From NCBI RefSeq assembly GCF_030269325.1, contig NZ_BSTD01000007.1:62001-126000 (forward strand): a DNA stretch of 64,000 bases, given 5' to 3'. The DNA comes from Amycolatopsis sp. NBRC 101858 (GTDB lineage: Bacteria > Actinomycetota > Actinomycetes > Mycobacteriales > Pseudonocardiaceae). Both the position numbers and the translations under genes were made by a program. The first letter of the stretch is position 1, and every line of letters starts with the position of its first letter. The notes under the pieces were generated by a model. It had not been told where the DNA came from. It saw only the letters and a list, made by a program, of their open reading frames with translations, and searched no databases. This document shows positions 7,580 through 17,310 of the stretch, piece after piece.

Positions 7580-9469
7580 TCAGGTACGGATCGCCAGCAC
7601 GACGACGTCGTCTTCCTGCCGAGCCGGGTCGAGCAGCCGCGACACCACCGTGTCGACGACGAACTCCGCCGGCTGATCGGCCATCCGCTGGACCAGCCGA
7701 CTCAGGCCGGTGAAGGCGGCATCGAGGTCCGCGCCACGACGTTCGACCAGCCCGTCGGTGTAGAGGAACACCAGCGAACCGGGCTCGAGGTCCAGGTGCT
7801 GATCGACGCGCGGCTGCTCGAGCATGTCCGGGTAGCCGAAGAGCATGTCGTGCTCGCGCGACACCAGCAACGATCCGTCCGGCCGGAGCACGATCGGCGG
7901 CGGATGCCCCGCGTTCGTGTAGGTCATCCGCCAGCCGCCGTCGTCCAGCCGGTGCAGGTGTGCGTGAACCAACGTCCCGGCCGCGGGGACGGACAGGCCG
8001 GCGAGCGCGGTTTCCAACGCTTGGAGGGTCTCGGCGGGGCCGGCGGCGGGCAGGCTCCAGGCCGCTTGGCGGAGCATGCTGCGTACCTGTCCCATCAGCG
8101 TCGAGGCGTGCACGTCGTGGCCGACGATGTCGCCGACCGTGACCGCCAAGGCGCCGTCACCGGGGAGCAGGATCGCGTCGTACCAGTCGCCGCCGACCGC
8201 TTCGTCGGTCGCGGACGGCAGGTACCGCGCGGCCATCGTCAGGCCGGGCACCTCCGGAAGCTGGGTGAGCATCGCCTCTTGCAGCTCCCGCGCGACGCTG
8301 ACCCGCCGCTCCAGGTGGCGGACCCGTTCCAGGGCCTGCGCGGTGTAGGTCGCGATGAGGGTGATGACCGCGCGTTCGGCGGCGTCGAGCCCGTGCGGGG
8401 CGTTCCAGCCGATGGCCAGGCAGCCCAGGACGCTGTGGGTCCCGACGAGCGGGGCGCAGACCAGGGAGTGCAGGTCCATGTCGCGGTAGAGCGCGACCGT
8501 CGCGGGTGGAAAGTCCTCGGCCACCGAGGCCGGGTCGGGGTAGCAGAGCATCCGCCGCTCGCGGATCGCCTTGGCCGTCCCGAGCGGCGCGTCGATCGAG
8601 TAGGTCTCGAAGGCCCCGAGGTCGGCGGGGGTCGGGCGACCCCGGTCCGCGACCCGGCGCAGCCGGCCGTCCTCTTCGGTGACGACCAGGCCGACGTAGG
8701 ACGGCGTGTGCTCACCGGAGACCAAGCCGGCGACCTGGTGACGGATTTCGTCGAGCGTGCGGGCCCCCGCGAGTGCCTGGGCAGCGCTGAGTAAGAGCTG
8801 GTCACGGTCGTGAGAGCGTTGCAGGAGGCTGGACACCGCACGGACGTGTTGCTGTTCGTGGGTTCCCTGCCGGGTGGCCAGCCGTAGCCGGAGCTCGGTG
8901 GTGCACATCGCGGCCATATCGGCGAGGCCGGCCAGTTCGTTGCCGGTCCACTCGCGAGGCTGGGTGTCGATCGCGCAGAGCGAGCCCAGCACCTGCCCGT
9001 CGACGGTGGTGAGCGGCATACCGGCGTAGGCGACGACACCGAGGTCGGGAACGGCCAGGTTGTCCCGGACCAGCGGGGAGAGCCGGGCGTCGTCGAGGAT
9101 CAGCGGTTCTCCGCTGGCGACGATGTGCTGGCAAAACGAGCGCGCCAGCGGGGTCTGGCGATCGGTAGCCCACGGTTCGGGCAAGCCCTGCATTCCAGGG
9201 AAGATCTGCCGGCCGGACTCGACCAGGGACACCAGCGCCACCGGGACCTGCAGCTGGACGCAGACCATGGCCGCGAACCGGTCCATGGTCACGTCCGGGG
9301 CGGCGGAAAGCCCGCTTTCGTGCACGGCCGCGACACGGTCGGGGTCCCGCACAGGCGGCGAAGGCTGTTCGAGCACTGACGGTCCGTCCGTCTCAGCGCG
9401 CATCCGACCACCCCGGAGCACACGCAGAATCCCGCCGGGTCGGCGCTGCGGCGATCGCGACGACATCAC
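7580..9469 (-). CDS. GAF-domain SpoIIE/PP2C serine phosphatase
   Basis: 629 residues. A GAF domain occupies about 55-195 (FAAMVCVQLQVPVALVSLVE; FCQHIVASGEPLILDDARLS), a second about 225-385 (LGTHSVLGCLAIGWNAPHGL region), and a PP2C-like SpoIIE domain 400-629 with GGDWYDAILL, VGDIVGHDVHASTLMGQVR and the final DDVVVLAIRT, whose Asp residues bind catalytic metal. The start at 9469 has AAGGGG just upstream. Such phosphatases dephosphorylate STAS antagonists; the STAS protein at 2769 is a candidate partner. Transcribed alone. Confidence 0.9.
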   Translation of the reverse strand: MMSSRSPQRRPGGILRVLRGGRMRAETDGPSVLEQPSPPVRDPDRVAAVHESGLSAAPDVTMDRFAAMVCVQLQVPVALVSLVESGRQIFPGMQGLPEPWATDRQTPLARSFCQHIVASGEPLILDDARLSPLVRDNLAVPDLGVVAYAGMPLTTVDGQVLGSLCAIDTQPREWTGNELAGLADMAAMCTTELRLRLATRQGTHEQQHVRAVSSLLQRSHDRDQLLLSAAQALAGARTLDEIRHQVAGLVSGEHTPSYVGLVVTEEDGRLRRVADRGRPTPADLGAFETYSIDAPLGTAKAIRERRMLCYPDPASVAEDFPPATVALYRDMDLHSLVCAPLVGTHSVLGCLAIGWNAPHGLDAAERAVITLIATYTAQALERVRHLERRVSVARELQEAMLTQLPEVPGLTMAARYLPSATDEAVGGDWYDAILLPGDGALAVTVGDIVGHDVHASTLMGQVRSMLRQAAWSLPAAGPAETLQALETALAGLSVPAAGTLVHAHLHRLDDGGWRMTYTNAGHPPPIVLRPDGSLLVSREHDMLFGYPDMLEQPRVDQHLDLEPGSLVFLYTDGLVERRGADLDAAFTGLSRLVQRMADQPAEFVVDTVVSRLLDPARQEDDVVVLAIRT

Positions 9470-11124
9470 GGTCGCCCCTTCTCACCATCGGACCAGGAGG
9501 TCTGGGGCGCGATGCCTTCGCCGCGGGTGTTGGTCGACGGGACAATCCGAACCGGGGAACCATCGCTTTTTCGTTGACACAGTGCCCATGGGCGCCTCCA
9601 GCCTGCTGACGATGCTCAACGCAGCCATCGGCGGGGTCCGGGCCGGGGGCGAAACGTCACGGGCGTGCTCCCCGTGGGCCCAGATTAGTGTTCGACCAAG
9701 CCGAAGGCCAGCGCAGGCTTGACGCTGTCCTACGGCGGTTCGGGGCTTCGGTCGGCGGCGGTCTCGTCCGGGTTTCACCGGATCGGGCCAAACCGAGGCG
9801 GAGTGAGCACCGAACCACCGATGAATCGATACGTTCAAGTTGCCGCTCCGGACCCCGGCGGCCCGATGAGACGCCGGAGCCCGCCATGAACATTCACTCC
9901 CCAGCAGAAAAGCTTCACGCGCGAGCCTTCCCACCCGTGGAGAAAGACGCCGTCGAACGACACCTGAGCCGACAATGGACACCTGACGCCGGCCGGGCAG
10001 CGAGCGCGCGCCCGGCGACGGCGCCGTCCGGGTGGGCGGATCGATGGGCCATCGGCCTGCTGACGCCGGCTCCTCCTCGCCGTACCGGGGAACAGTGTCG
10101 TCAGGACGCATTCGGCCGTCGTCCCGCCAGCTCGTGGTGGCGGCCGATCGTCAGGTTCCTTGCCGGCCGTCGCCCACGATCGGTCTGACGCGCCGACCGG
10201 CAGATCCGCCGAGCACCGGGACCGGCCCATCGTCACGCTGCACACCACACCGGCCATCCACAACGCGGCCGAATGGCTTCGTACGAACAGTTGTGTGCCG
10301 CGCGGAGGTCGGCGACCGCGTCTTCGGACAGCACGCCGGTTCGAGGACGGAGATCTCCTCTTGCCGCTACGCATCGTTCGTGCAACGCTGAGCACGATCT
10401 TGCGTACAGGTGTTGCGGATGCGTCGACCGTCGCGCCCGCCCCGGCTCGCACCCGCCCCGGACCCTGGCGGCACTCGTATTCGTGGTGCACCAGAGACGT
10501 GGGTGATCACAACTCCCTGCCTGCTGACAGCGGTCGCTCCGCGGACGCCAGGCCACACTGCTTCCGGTTCACGCCGCCGGCCGTCCCGGATCGCGATAAT
10601 TCCTTAAGGACAAAGGGATACCGCGTGCCGCGACCTCAACAGTGCGGGCCGTCACGCCTGACCGTCTGCGATCCACATGCAGCCTGTTCACAACAGCTGC
10701 CAACCCCACCGAACCCGCGCTTCGGACCCCACGGCATCGCGGGTTCTCGAAGACCGTTGTCCTCACTCAAAGACTGGGAAGCCGGAGGACGACAGGGAGG
10801 GGACAAGGTGCCGGGCTCGCGAAGGGGGCGGGCCCGGCACCGCCTCACTCCTCGCCTTACCTCGATGATCATGACATCCAAGCGCTCGACAGCGCCGGAC
10901 ACAGCTCACGTAGCAGTGACAGCGGACGCTGCACCTTCTCCGCTCGCCGTGAAGAGGATTACCCCGGCTTGACCGCGCCGCCGAGCTCAGTCCTCGCCGG
11001 ATGACTCGCAGCCCGCCAAGCGTTATGCTCCGATCACCACGCCGGGAGAGCCGAGACCACGCGCTCGCGACGATCACCATCGACAGCCACTCCTCCGCGG
11101 GAGGTCGGCGTCCAGGAGCTGATC
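9470..11124. other. 1.6-kb stretch without a recognised gene
   Basis: Open frames exist on both strands but none has convincing codon use or recognisable protein features. A 100-codon frame from 9886 has GGAG before its ATG but weak third-position bias. An A/T-rich spot at 10593-10617 contains TTCCTTAAGGAC. The end holds copy 2 of the dispersed 70-bp element. It may be old decayed coding sequence. Confidence 0.5.
11011..11080 (-). repeat. dispersed ~70-bp element, copy 2
   Basis: Read on the minus strand it aligns with 1232-1301 without gaps, with blocks GAGCGCGTGGTCTCGG and TAACGCTT conserved. A shorter similar block (ATCGTCGCG then CGTGGTCTC) occurs at 27227-27245 before the MarR gene. Confidence 0.5.
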
Positions 11125-11502
11125 GTGGACCACACCCATCCTCGCGCACTCGCCGGATCGCGCCCGTCACCAGGTGAAATCGGCCATTCCGCCGTTCCCG
11201 CCCTGAACGCAGCCCTGGCCGTCGCCGAACGCCCGCCACCGCTCGGCACCCGTCTCTCATCCGGTCACCGGTTGGCGGCCGCGCTGCGCAGCCGCCGCTG
11301 CGAAACCACGGTTTTCGGCGGTGCCATGGGGACGGCTGCGATGTGGGACGAGCCGGCGCTTCTGCCGCCCCGCGATCGGTTCACCGTCTGGACCCGGGCT
11401 CACGAGGTGCGCTCGCTCAACGCCGGGCCGTCCACCATCACCAGCTGGGCCAAGGAAGTCGAACCCGTTCGCCGGACACGTGAGCACGTTCGGACGGACT
11501 GA
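11125..11502 (+). CDS. hypothetical protein
   Basis: 125 residues from a GTG preceded by AGGAG at a good distance; that site is the main reason to call it. Third-position G/C bias is moderate. The protein has no membrane segment and no recognised domain; a Gly-Ala-Met segment (FGGAMGTAAMWDEPALLPPR) stands out. It lies just upstream of the pyruvate oxidase-like operon on the same strand, separated by 150 nt. It could be a small regulatory or orphan protein, or a chance frame. Confidence 0.4.
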   Translation: MDHTHPRALAGSRPSPGEIGHSAVPALNAALAVAERPPPLGTRLSSGHRLAAALRSRRCETTVFGGAMGTAAMWDEPALLPPRDRFTVWTRAHEVRSLNAGPSTITSWAKEVEPVRRTREHVRTD

Positions 11503-11654
11503 TCTCGTTCGAAACCGGACCGGCCGGAGGACTTCGCGGCCGCGGCTCCGACCGAACCGGACATCCGCCCGCAATGGCGATGTTCAAGGCACTCCCGCAT
11601 AGCGCGGCCGGGAGCGGGTATCCGAAAAAATCCGAGGTAGCGAAAGGATTTTCC

Positions 11655-13448
11655 ATGGCTCAGACGGTTGGTGACTACCTGCTCCAGCGGCTGCGCGAAT
11701 GGGGTGTCGAACAGGTCTTCGCCTATCCCGGTGACGGGATCAACGGGATCGTCGCCTCGTTCGGCAAAGCGGACAACCAGCCACGGTTCGTGCAAGCCCG
11801 TCACGAGGAGATGGCCGCGTTCTCCGCAGTCGGCTACGCGAAGTTCAGCGGGCGCGTCGGTGTCTGCCTGGCCACCTCCGGTCCGGGCGCCATCCACCTG
11901 CTCAACGGGCTCTACGACGCGAAGCTCGACCACGTGCCGGTCGTGGCGATCGTCGGGCAGACCGCGCGCAGCGCGATGGGCGGCAGCTACCAGCAGGAAG
12001 TCGACCTCCAGGCGCTCTACAAGGACGTCGCGAGCGAATACCTCGTCGAAGTCAACGTCGCCGAGCAGCTGCCGAACGCGCTCGACCGCGCGATCCGCAC
12101 GGCCGAAGCCGGCCGCTGCCCGACCGCGCTGATCATCCCCGCCGATCTCCAGGAAGAACCGTACGAAGCGCCGAAGTACGCGTTCAAGCAGGTGCCCTCC
12201 AGCCCGCCGGGCACGTCGTGGTCCGCGCCGGTCCCGTCCGAACCGGACCTGGACGCCGCGGCCGAGGTGCTCAACGCCGGGGAGAAGGTCGCCATCCTGG
12301 TCGGGCAGGGCGCGCGCGGCGCGGCCGAGGAAGTCCGGCAGCTGGCCGAGGTGACCGGCGCCGGAGTGGCGAAAGCGTTGCTGGGCAAGGACGTCCTGTC
12401 CGACGAGCTGCCGTACGTGACCGGCGCGATCGGGCTGCTCGGCACCCGGCCGAGCTACGAGCTGATGCGTGACTGCGACACCCTGCTGATCGTCGGCTCC
12501 AACTTCCCCTACAGCCAGTTCCTGCCGGACTTCGGCCAGGCACGGGCCGTGCAGATCGACCTCGACGGCAAGTTCATCGGGATGCGCTACCCGACCGAGG
12601 TCAACCTCGTCGGCGACAGCGCGGCCACACTGCGCGCGCTCCTGCCGCGGCTGACAGGCAAACCGGACCGGAAGTGGCGCGAGACGATCGAGAACAACGT
12701 CGCCTCCTGGTGGGACACCGTCGAAAGGGAAGCCGCGGTCGGGGCCGCCCCGGTCAACCCGATGGCCATCGTGGCCGAGCTGTCGCGCCGGATCCCGGAG
12801 AACGCCATCGTCACCGCCGACTCCGGCTCGTCCACCAACTGGTACGCCCGCAACCTCCGCATGCGGGGTGACATGCGCGGCTCGCTGTCGGGGACGCTGG
12901 CCACCATGGGGCCGGGCGTGCCGTACGCCATCGGGGCCAAGTTCGCCCACCCCGACCGGCCGGTGATCGCCCTCGTCGGCGACGGCGCCATGCAGATGAA
13001 CGGCCTGGCCGAGCTGATCACCATCGCCCGCTACCACACGTTGTGGAGCGACCCGACCTGCGTGATCTGCGTGTTCCACAACAACGACCTCAACCAGGTC
13101 ACCTGGGAGCTGCGCGCGATGGGCGGCGTCCCGAAGTTCGAGGAATCCCAGAACCTGCCGGAGGTGGACTACGCCGGTTTCGCGCGCTCGCTCGGCTTCG
13201 AAGCGGTCACCGTCGACCAGCCGGACCAGCTCGGGCCTGCCTGGGACACCGCGCTCGCCGCGAACCGGCCGGCCCTGCTCGACGTGCACTGCGACCCCGA
13301 CGTGCCGCCGATCCCGCCGCACGCCACCTTCGAACAGATGAAGTCCGCCGCCCAGGCCGTCCTCAAGGGCGACCCGGACGCCTTCCACCTCGTCGTCCAG
13401 GGCGTCAAGACCAAGCTGCAGGAGTTCCTGCCCGGCAGGAAGGAATGA
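11655..13448 (+). CDS. thiamine-diphosphate-dependent pyruvate oxidase/dehydrogenase type enzyme (PoxB-like)
   Basis: 597 residues; start ATG at 11655 with AAAGGA upstream. Three ThDP-enzyme domains: PYR domain (FAYPGDGINGIVASF; catalytic-type glutamate in RHEEMAAFSAVGYAKF), central domain (ILVGQGARGAAEEVRQLAEV), and PP domain with GDGAMQMNGLAEL and NN about 25 residues on, the metal/ThDP motif. Family members oxidatively decarboxylate pyruvate (to acetate or acetyl phosphate with quinone or O2) or act on related 2-oxo acids. First gene of an overlapping operon that also encodes a FAD/Fe-S dehydrogenase, so electrons may be passed to the respiratory chain. The exact substrate is inferred. Confidence 0.85.
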   Translation: MAQTVGDYLLQRLREWGVEQVFAYPGDGINGIVASFGKADNQPRFVQARHEEMAAFSAVGYAKFSGRVGVCLATSGPGAIHLLNGLYDAKLDHVPVVAIVGQTARSAMGGSYQQEVDLQALYKDVASEYLVEVNVAEQLPNALDRAIRTAEAGRCPTALIIPADLQEEPYEAPKYAFKQVPSSPPGTSWSAPVPSEPDLDAAAEVLNAGEKVAILVGQGARGAAEEVRQLAEVTGAGVAKALLGKDVLSDELPYVTGAIGLLGTRPSYELMRDCDTLLIVGSNFPYSQFLPDFGQARAVQIDLDGKFIGMRYPTEVNLVGDSAATLRALLPRLTGKPDRKWRETIENNVASWWDTVEREAAVGAAPVNPMAIVAELSRRIPENAIVTADSGSSTNWYARNLRMRGDMRGSLSGTLATMGPGVPYAIGAKFAHPDRPVIALVGDGAMQMNGLAELITIARYHTLWSDPTCVICVFHNNDLNQVTWELRAMGGVPKFEESQNLPEVDYAGFARSLGFEAVTVDQPDQLGPAWDTALAANRPALLDVHCDPDVPPIPPHATFEQMKSAAQAVLKGDPDAFHLVVQGVKTKLQEFLPGRKE

Positions 13449-13928
13449 TGACGCGACAGCCGCCGGTCGTCGACCGGGTGCGGGCCGGGGCCTACCGGGT
13501 ACCGACCCCGGCACCCGAAGCCGACGGCACCCTGACCTGGGACAGCGTCGTGCGTGCCGTTGATCGAGTCCGAGCCGCCCCGGTGGTCACCGGGCAGCCG
13601 GTGACCGACGTTCCGGCGTGCTGGGCGGCGATGCAGTACGCCATCCGCAAACCTCGGGCCTCCTGGCCTCGTCTCCTGTGCGCTCTCCGCGGTCGACATC
13701 GCGCTGTGGGCCGCCGCGGCACGCTGGCTCGAGCTGCCGCTGAGCCGGCTGCTCGGCCGGGTCCACGAGCAGGTCGACGTCTACGGCAGCGGCGAGCGGC
13801 TGTTCTTCGACGACTGCCTCGACCCCACCGGCGGCACCGTCAGCCCAACCCTGTCCGCACCCGGCCATGGACTCGCCTTCCGCACCGACGTCGCGGCCGA
13901 ACACGCAGTCCGAAGGAGGAATCCGTGA
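13445..13928 (+). pseudogene. enolase-superfamily (mandelate racemase/muconate-lactonising type) gene, heavily deleted
   Basis: The ATG overlaps the stop of the PoxB-like gene. The start (RVRAGAYRVPTPAPEADGTL, TWDS) and PVVTGQPVTDVPACWAAMQY match the capping domain of mandelate racemase-like enzymes, but ~40 residues between them are missing. After AIRK the frame shifts (one extra A near 13651) and resumes as CALSAVDIALWAAAARWLEL and VYGSGERLFF, then jumps to a typical C-terminus (CLDPTGGTVSPTLSAPGHGL) without the ~200-residue catalytic barrel. It therefore cannot be an enzyme. Its end overlaps the GTG of the next gene, preserving operon spacing. Confidence 0.8.
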
Positions 13929-16900
13929 CCCAGGTGAAGCTGCCCGACCCGGTGATCCGGCGCCCGGAGCACCCTGACCTCGACATCACCGCACTCACCG
14001 GCGCATTGCGGGAACGCGTCCGCGGTGAAGTCCGGTTCGACCGCGGTACCCGCGCCGCCTACTCAACCGATGCCTCGAACTTCCGGCAGGTCCCCCTCGG
14101 CGTCGTCGTTCCCCGCACGCCCGAGGACGCGGTCGAGGCCCTCGCCGTCGCGCGCGAGTTCGGCGCCCCAGTGCTGTCCCGTGGCGGTGGGACGAGTTTG
14201 GCCGGGCAGTGCACTAACACCGCCGTCGTGCTCGACTGGTCCAAGTACTGCACGACACTCGAGTCCGTCGACGAGCAGACCCGCACCTGCGTGGTGCAAC
14301 CGGGCATCGTGCTCGACGAACTCAACCGGCAGCTGGCCCACACCGGCCTGCGGTTCGGCCCGGAACCGGCCACCCACATGAACTGCACCCTCGGCGGGAT
14401 GATCGGCAACAACTCCTGCGGCGCCACCGCCCAGCGCACCGGCAAGGTCGTCGACAACATCGCCCGCCTCGAAGTCCTCCTCGCCGACGGCACCCGCTTC
14501 TGGTGCGGCGAAACCACCGACGCGGAGTACACCGAGATCGAACGCCACGGCGACCCGCGCGCCGCGGTCTACCGGCAGCTGCGCCGCCTGCGCGAGGAGT
14601 ACGCCGACGAGATCCGCCGCCGCTATCCGGACATCCCGCGCCGGGTGTCGGGCTACAACCTGGATTCCCTGCTGCCGGAGTACCACTTCGACGTCGCCGG
14701 GCTGCTCGTCGGCTCCGAGTCCACCTTGGTCACCGTGCTGCGCGCCGAGCTGAAACTCGTCCCGATCCTGCCCGAACGCACGCTCGTCGTGCTGGGCTAC
14801 CGCGACATCGCCGCCGCCGCTGACGCTGTGCCCGCCATCCTCCCGTACGAGCCGGTCGCCCTCGAAGGCGTCGACCACAAGCTGATCCGGGACCAGCAGA
14901 TCAAGGGCATGAACCCGCACGCGCTCACCGAACTCCCCCACGGACGCGCGTTCCTGATGGTCCAGTTCGCGGCCTCGACCCACGACGAGGCCGAGCGCCA
15001 AGCCCACAAGATGCTCGACGCGCTCCGCGGCACCGAACACGCAGCCGACGTCGAGTTCTTCGACGACCCGGCGCGGGAACACGAGCTGTGGCAGGTCCGC
15101 GAAGCCGGGCTCGGCGCCACCGCACACCTGCCGGGCAAGGCCGACACGTTCGAAGGCTGGGAAGACTCCGCCGTGGCCCCGGACCGGCTCGGCGACTACC
15201 TGCGCCGGTTGTCGACGCTGTACGAGGAGTTCGGCTACGCGAGCGACACCGCGCCCAGCCTCTACGGCCACTTCGGCCAGGGCTGCGTGCACACCCGCAT
15301 CCCGTTCGACCTCTACACCGCCGACGGCGTCGCCACCTACCGCCGGTTCGCCGAGCAAGCCGCCGACCTCGTCGCGGAGTTCGGCGGCTCGTTCTCCGGC
15401 GAGCACGGCGACGGCCAGTCCCGCGGCGAGCTCCTGCCGAAAATGTTCGGCTCCGAGATCGTCACCGCGTTCGGACGGCTGAAGGCGATCTTCGACCCGG
15501 ACGACCGGATGAACCCCGGCAAAGTCGTCGCGCCCTACCGCCTCGACGAGAACCTCCGCCTCGGCGGTGACTGGGCGCCGGCCGACCCGCAGAACCTGCA
15601 CTTCCGGTTCCCCGACGACGGCGGCTCCTTCGCCCAGGCCGCCAACCGCTGCGTCGGCGTCGGGCGCTGCCGCCAGCACACCACCGAAGGCGGCGAAGTC
15701 ATGTGCCCCTCCTACCAAGTGACCGGCGAAGAAGAACACTCGACGCGAGGCCGCGCGCGACTGCTGTTCGAGATGCTCGACGGCCACGGCGACAGCCCCG
15801 TCACCGACGGCTGGCGGTCCACGGAGGTCAAGGACGCCCTCGACCTGTGCCTGGCGTGCAAGGGCTGCAAGTCCGACTGTCCGGCCAATGTGGACATGGC
15901 CACCTACAAGGCGGAATTCCTCGCACACCACTACGAGGGACGTCCGTGGCGGCGCCCGCGCTCGGACTTCACGATGGGCTGGCTGCCTGCTTTCGCCCAG
16001 GTCATCGGCAAACTCCGCCTCGGCAATTCGGTCAACGCCCTCACCCACACGCCCGGCCTGGCACGGCTCGCCACGCTGGCCGCGGGGGTCGAGAACCGCG
16101 AAATCCCGCTGTTCGCCGGAGAAACGCTGCAGCAGTGGTTCTCCCGCCGCACGCCACGCGGCTCCGGTGCTCGCGGCACGGTGCTGCTGTGGCCGGATAC
16201 CTTCACCAACTCCTTCCACCCGCACGTCGGTCAGGCGGCGGTCCGGGTCATGGAGGACGCCGGGTGGCGGGTCACCATGCCGGCGAACCCGGTCTGCTGC
16301 GCCCTGACCTGGATCTCCACCGGTCAGCTCGGCGCAGCCAAGCACATCCTCGCCCGTACCGTCCGCGAGCTCGCCCCGCACCTGCACCACGGCGGGCTCG
16401 TCGTCGGCCTCGAGCCCAGCTGCACCGCTGTACTGCGCTCCGACGCCTTCGAGCTGTTCCCCGGCCACCAGGACGTCCGGCGGCTACGCAACCAGACCGT
16501 CACCCTCGCCGAGCTGCTCACCGAGCACTCCCCCGGCTACCGGCCACCGCAGCTGGACGCCAAGGCGATCGCGCAGGTCCACTGCCACCAGCACGCGGTC
16601 ATGGGCTGGGACGCCGACCAGCAGCTGCTGAAAGCTGCCGGCGTCGACACCGAACACCTCGACTCCGGCTGCTGCGGCCTGGCCGGGAACTTCGGCTTCG
16701 AGAAGGGACACCTCCAGGTCAGCGAGGCCTGCGCCGAGCGGGTGCTCCTGCCCCGGGTGCGCGAAGCACCGGACGACACCACCGTCCTGGCCGACGGCTT
16801 CAGCTGCCGCACCCAGATCCACCAGCTCGACAGCAACGACCGGGAAGGCGTCCATCTGGCCGAACTGCTGGCGACCGGGCTGGGCGACGATCCGGTCCGC

Positions 16901-16993
16901 CCACAGCCGCCCCGGCGTGCCGCATTGATCGCCGGCCTCGCGATCGGCGCCGCCGCCCTCGGGATTGCGTTCTCACGCCGGAGGGCACGGTGA
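13925..16993 (+). CDS. FAD-binding and Fe-S oxidoreductase (D-lactate dehydrogenase / glycolate oxidase type), tail-anchored
   Basis: 1022 residues combining both halves of a GlcD/GlcF-like enzyme. N-terminal PCMH FAD domain (VLSRGGGTSLAGQC, GGMIGNNSCGA), FAD-linked oxidase C-terminal domain (SLYGHFGQGCVHTRIPFDLY; GEHGDGQSRGELL; FDPDDRMNPGKVV), then two 4Fe-4S clusters (RCVGVGRCR...C and CLACKGCKSDCPANVD) and two CCG modules (NPVCCALTW, SGCCGLAGNFGFE). It should oxidise a D-2-hydroxy acid, most likely D-lactate, and pass electrons to quinone. A hydrophobic C-terminal helix (AALIAGLAIGAAALGIAFS) followed by RRRAR looks like a membrane tail anchor. Confidence 0.9.
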   Translation: MTQVKLPDPVIRRPEHPDLDITALTGALRERVRGEVRFDRGTRAAYSTDASNFRQVPLGVVVPRTPEDAVEALAVAREFGAPVLSRGGGTSLAGQCTNTAVVLDWSKYCTTLESVDEQTRTCVVQPGIVLDELNRQLAHTGLRFGPEPATHMNCTLGGMIGNNSCGATAQRTGKVVDNIARLEVLLADGTRFWCGETTDAEYTEIERHGDPRAAVYRQLRRLREEYADEIRRRYPDIPRRVSGYNLDSLLPEYHFDVAGLLVGSESTLVTVLRAELKLVPILPERTLVVLGYRDIAAAADAVPAILPYEPVALEGVDHKLIRDQQIKGMNPHALTELPHGRAFLMVQFAASTHDEAERQAHKMLDALRGTEHAADVEFFDDPAREHELWQVREAGLGATAHLPGKADTFEGWEDSAVAPDRLGDYLRRLSTLYEEFGYASDTAPSLYGHFGQGCVHTRIPFDLYTADGVATYRRFAEQAADLVAEFGGSFSGEHGDGQSRGELLPKMFGSEIVTAFGRLKAIFDPDDRMNPGKVVAPYRLDENLRLGGDWAPADPQNLHFRFPDDGGSFAQAANRCVGVGRCRQHTTEGGEVMCPSYQVTGEEEHSTRGRARLLFEMLDGHGDSPVTDGWRSTEVKDALDLCLACKGCKSDCPANVDMATYKAEFLAHHYEGRPWRRPRSDFTMGWLPAFAQVIGKLRLGNSVNALTHTPGLARLATLAAGVENREIPLFAGETLQQWFSRRTPRGSGARGTVLLWPDTFTNSFHPHVGQAAVRVMEDAGWRVTMPANPVCCALTWISTGQLGAAKHILARTVRELAPHLHHGGLVVGLEPSCTAVLRSDAFELFPGHQDVRRLRNQTVTLAELLTEHSPGYRPPQLDAKAIAQVHCHQHAVMGWDADQQLLKAAGVDTEHLDSGCCGLAGNFGFEKGHLQVSEACAERVLLPRVREAPDDTTVLADGFSCRTQIHQLDSNDREGVHLAELLATGLGDDPVRPQPPRRAALIAGLAIGAAALGIAFSRRRAR

Positions 16994-17298
16994 AGGCGCG
17001 GCAGGTCGCGGCCGCGCATGCCGTGTGGGGTGGCGCGCTGGTGGCCACTTCGCGGTCGGTGTTCCGGGAGCAGCGGGAGATGGCGGCGGTGGGCACCGCG
17101 CTGGGCGTGCGCCACGTGGTCCAGGCGGCCGTCACGCTGGCGAAGCCGGAAAGCACTCGGTGGATGTGGATCATCGACGCCGCGCACGGCGTGAGCATGC
17201 TCGGGCTGACCGCCGTGGCACCCCGGTGGCGGACCTTCGCCCTGACAGGCGCGGCCAGCGCCGCCACATGGGCGTTCGCTGCCCGCAAGGCTCGGTAG
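16990..17298 (+). CDS. small membrane protein of the dehydrogenase operon
   Basis: 102 residues from a GTG overlapping the stop of the FAD/Fe-S dehydrogenase (GTGA). Three weakly hydrophobic helices are visible (AAHAVWGGALVATS; VGTALGVRHVVQAAVTL; WIIDAAHGVSMLGLTAVAP). Such proteins are found in actinomycete genomes without assigned function. Sitting between two tail-anchored enzymes, it may help assemble them at the membrane; that is inference. Confidence 0.75.
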   Translation: MKARQVAAAHAVWGGALVATSRSVFREQREMAAVGTALGVRHVVQAAVTLAKPESTRWMWIIDAAHGVSMLGLTAVAPRWRTFALTGAASAATWAFAARKAR

Positions 17299-17310
17299 AG
17301 AGGAACAACC

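Noticed and set aside
9482..10111. 209-codon minus-strand ORF
   Set aside because: Composition and codon use not like neighbouring genes; no recognisable motif or ribosome site.
11400..13514. 704-codon minus-strand open frame
   Set aside because: Antisense shadow of the ThDP enzyme, whose plus-strand frame carries clear motifs.
14063..16468. 801-codon minus-strand open frame
   Set aside because: Val/Gly/Ala/Asp-rich antisense shadow of the FAD/Fe-S dehydrogenase.
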